This document shows positions 19,239-20,039 of a DNA stretch of 20,039 bases, one piece after another (the first letter of the stretch is position 1; each line of letters opens with the position of its first letter). Both the position numbers and the translations under genes were made by a program. The notes under the pieces were generated by a model. That model made no database searches. It worked only from the letters and a program-made list of their open reading frames with translations, and was not told the DNA's origin. This DNA is from Chromera velia. Taxonomy: Eukaryota > Sar > Chromeraceae. Location: positions 1-20,039 of the forward strand of contig JAHBMJ010002329.1 of the NCBI GenBank assembly GCA_018398765.1, written 5' to 3'.

Positions 19239-19240
19239 GG

Positions 19241-19585
19241 GTCTGTCCATATCTTGACCCAGATCAGCCCCTTCCTGGTAGAATTTTCGAAATTATCATA
19301 GAGACAGGCTAACTTGGCAGGCATCCAAAGTTTCTGTGTTCACTTCTCATGCACTTTGTGTTCCGTTTCTTGCCTCCTCAGTCTGTCCAGGAGATCCATG
19401 ATGTGGGATCTCTCTTTGGTCGATCTGATTCTCATGCAGATACTTGCATGTGATGTTGCATGCAGGTACGCCTTCAATTATGCTTCAAGTACTTGGACAA
19501 TCGTAGGAGCCTCGAGCAGAAGTCCAGCGATAGTCAGTCTTGCTTCAGTGAGTCTTGGTTGAATTCCTTGATCTTAGTCAGTCGT
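19241..19585. other. Gene-free stretch
   Basis: No supported gene. It begins with an imperfect TGGGTC / GACCCA inverted repeat near 19239-19260. GACCCAGATCA near 19254 recurs in part as ACCCAGATCA at 19831. Confidence 0.5.
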
Positions 19586-19617
19586 GGGTAAAAATGCAAG
19601 TGGGTCTGGGGGGGGGC

Positions 19618-19656
19618 GCATTTTTTCCGAAAACGGCCCCTGCTCGGTAAAAATGC
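19618..19656. repeat. Hairpin 3 (GCATTTTTTCCGA / TCGGTAAAAATGC)
   Basis: 13-bp arms with one mismatch and a 13-base spacer containing CGGCCCC. A G-run on the left and a C-run on the right (GGGGGGGC / GCACCCCCC) extend the stem imperfectly. Confidence 0.85.
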
Positions 19657-19764
19657 ACCCCCCTTACTCCCACTTTGAAATTTTTCTGTGTCTAATATGT
19701 GTCAAAAAGTTGTTCTCTGTCCTTTTCTCTGCTGCTTTGTATGCACCACCACCCCCGGCCTCCT

Positions 19765-19803
19765 GCATTTTTACCGAGAAGGGGCTGTTGTTGGTAAAAA
19801 TGC
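19765..19803. repeat. Hairpin 4 (GCATTTTTACCGA / TTGGTAAAAATGC)
   Basis: 13-bp arms with one mismatch around the spacer GAAGGGGCTGTTG. C-runs lie on the right-hand side. Confidence 0.85.
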
Positions 19804-20011
19804 GCCCCCCCTCAGCCCCCCTGCATTTTTACCCAGATCACGTACTTTTCTCTGCTTTTACACCCCTGCTCTCCTTTCTTTTTATTGCAATCCACCCTGT
19901 TTGATAGTGTTGTTTCTGTGTCGTGGTGGTGTTCTCTACCGCTGCTAAGTAGAGGTCTGAACTATCAGAAAGGAACCTCTCTTGTCCGAGCCTCAGCATA
20001 CCTATATCTGT

Positions 20012-20039
20012 GTCTACCTCTCCCTCCCTCTCCCTCCCC
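20012..20039. repeat. CTCCCTCC-type microsatellite at the window edge
   Basis: Short CTCCCTCC units run off the right end. Confidence 0.7.

Larger units (their letters stand above)
18896..19240. repeat. Tandem duplication: two 162-bp copies spaced 183 bp apart
   Basis: Copy 1 is 18896-19057 and copy 2 is 19079-19240; a 21-base spacer separates them. The copies differ at only about ten sites, mostly in their first 50 bases. Each ends in the hairpin ATTTTTACCGAG-11-CTCGGTAAAAAT, followed by GG. Confidence 0.85.
19586..19834. repeat. Outer inverted repeat enclosing hairpins 3 and 4
   Basis: GGGTAAAAATGC at 19586-19597 and its exact complement GCATTTTTACCC at 19823-19834 bracket 225 bases. Inside lie two smaller hairpins of the same motif, so the whole 249-bp segment can fold as a branched structure. 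Confidence 0.8.

Noticed and set aside
18896-19240. CRISPR-like array
   Set aside because: Only two long copies with an internal hairpin, in a eukaryotic setting.
18921-19250. Minus-strand open frame of 109 codons with an internally repeated peptide
   Set aside because: The repetition simply reflects the DNA duplication; there is no independent coding evidence.
1-20039. tRNA genes
   Set aside because: I could not see a convincing cloverleaf by eye; a covariance-model scan would be needed to exclude one.

Overview
The window is eukaryotic, repeat-dominated DNA. It shows no operons, no ribosome-binding-site architecture and no dense coding, but it is filled with several classes of eukaryotic retroelement. 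The style of the elements (divergent copia polymerase, a non-LTR tail with a restriction-like endonuclease, a Penelope-like reverse transcriptase) suggests a protist, possibly an alga of the chromerid/alveolate type. That last step is an impression from family resemblance, not something the sequence proves. No complete host gene is visible; the only host-like coding trace is a short stretch near 18.66-18.78 kb with extreme G/C at third codon positions.

Layout. 1-843 (+): the 3' end of a non-LTR retrotransposon ORF (zinc knuckle plus restriction-like endonuclease), open at the left edge. 1559-7886 (-): a complete copia-type LTR retrotransposon with near-identical LTRs, a perfect 5-bp target duplication (ATTTT), a primer binding site, a polypurine tract, gag and pol. 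Four in-frame stops and frame changes at the gag-pol junction disable it. 8059-14604: an older, apparently non-coding LTR element whose left LTR is split by a second, 1.9-kb non-coding LTR element (8087-9983, target duplication GCTTT), a clear nested insertion. 15226-17782 (-): a decayed Penelope-like reverse-transcriptase element with six in-frame stops and two frame changes, and a possible N-terminal GIY-YIG remnant. 17760-18300: a sharply AT-rich block. 18345-18480: a GC-rich palindromic block. 18896-19240: a tandem duplication of 162-bp copies at a 183-bp spacing. 19020-19834: four related hairpins with arms around TTTTTACCGA / TCGGTAAAAA, two of them in the duplication and two inside a larger inverted repeat.

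The strongest cross-cutting signal is in the LTR pairs. In three independent pairs, hand alignment gives about 98 transitions against about 2 transversions (17:0, about 41:0, about 40:2). The ten in-frame stops in the two protein-coding elements are each one C-to-T or G-to-A change from a sense codon. This looks like cytosine-deamination decay of repeats (methylation-linked or RIP-like). The second unusual signal is the hairpin family at the right end, which none of the recognised elements explains.
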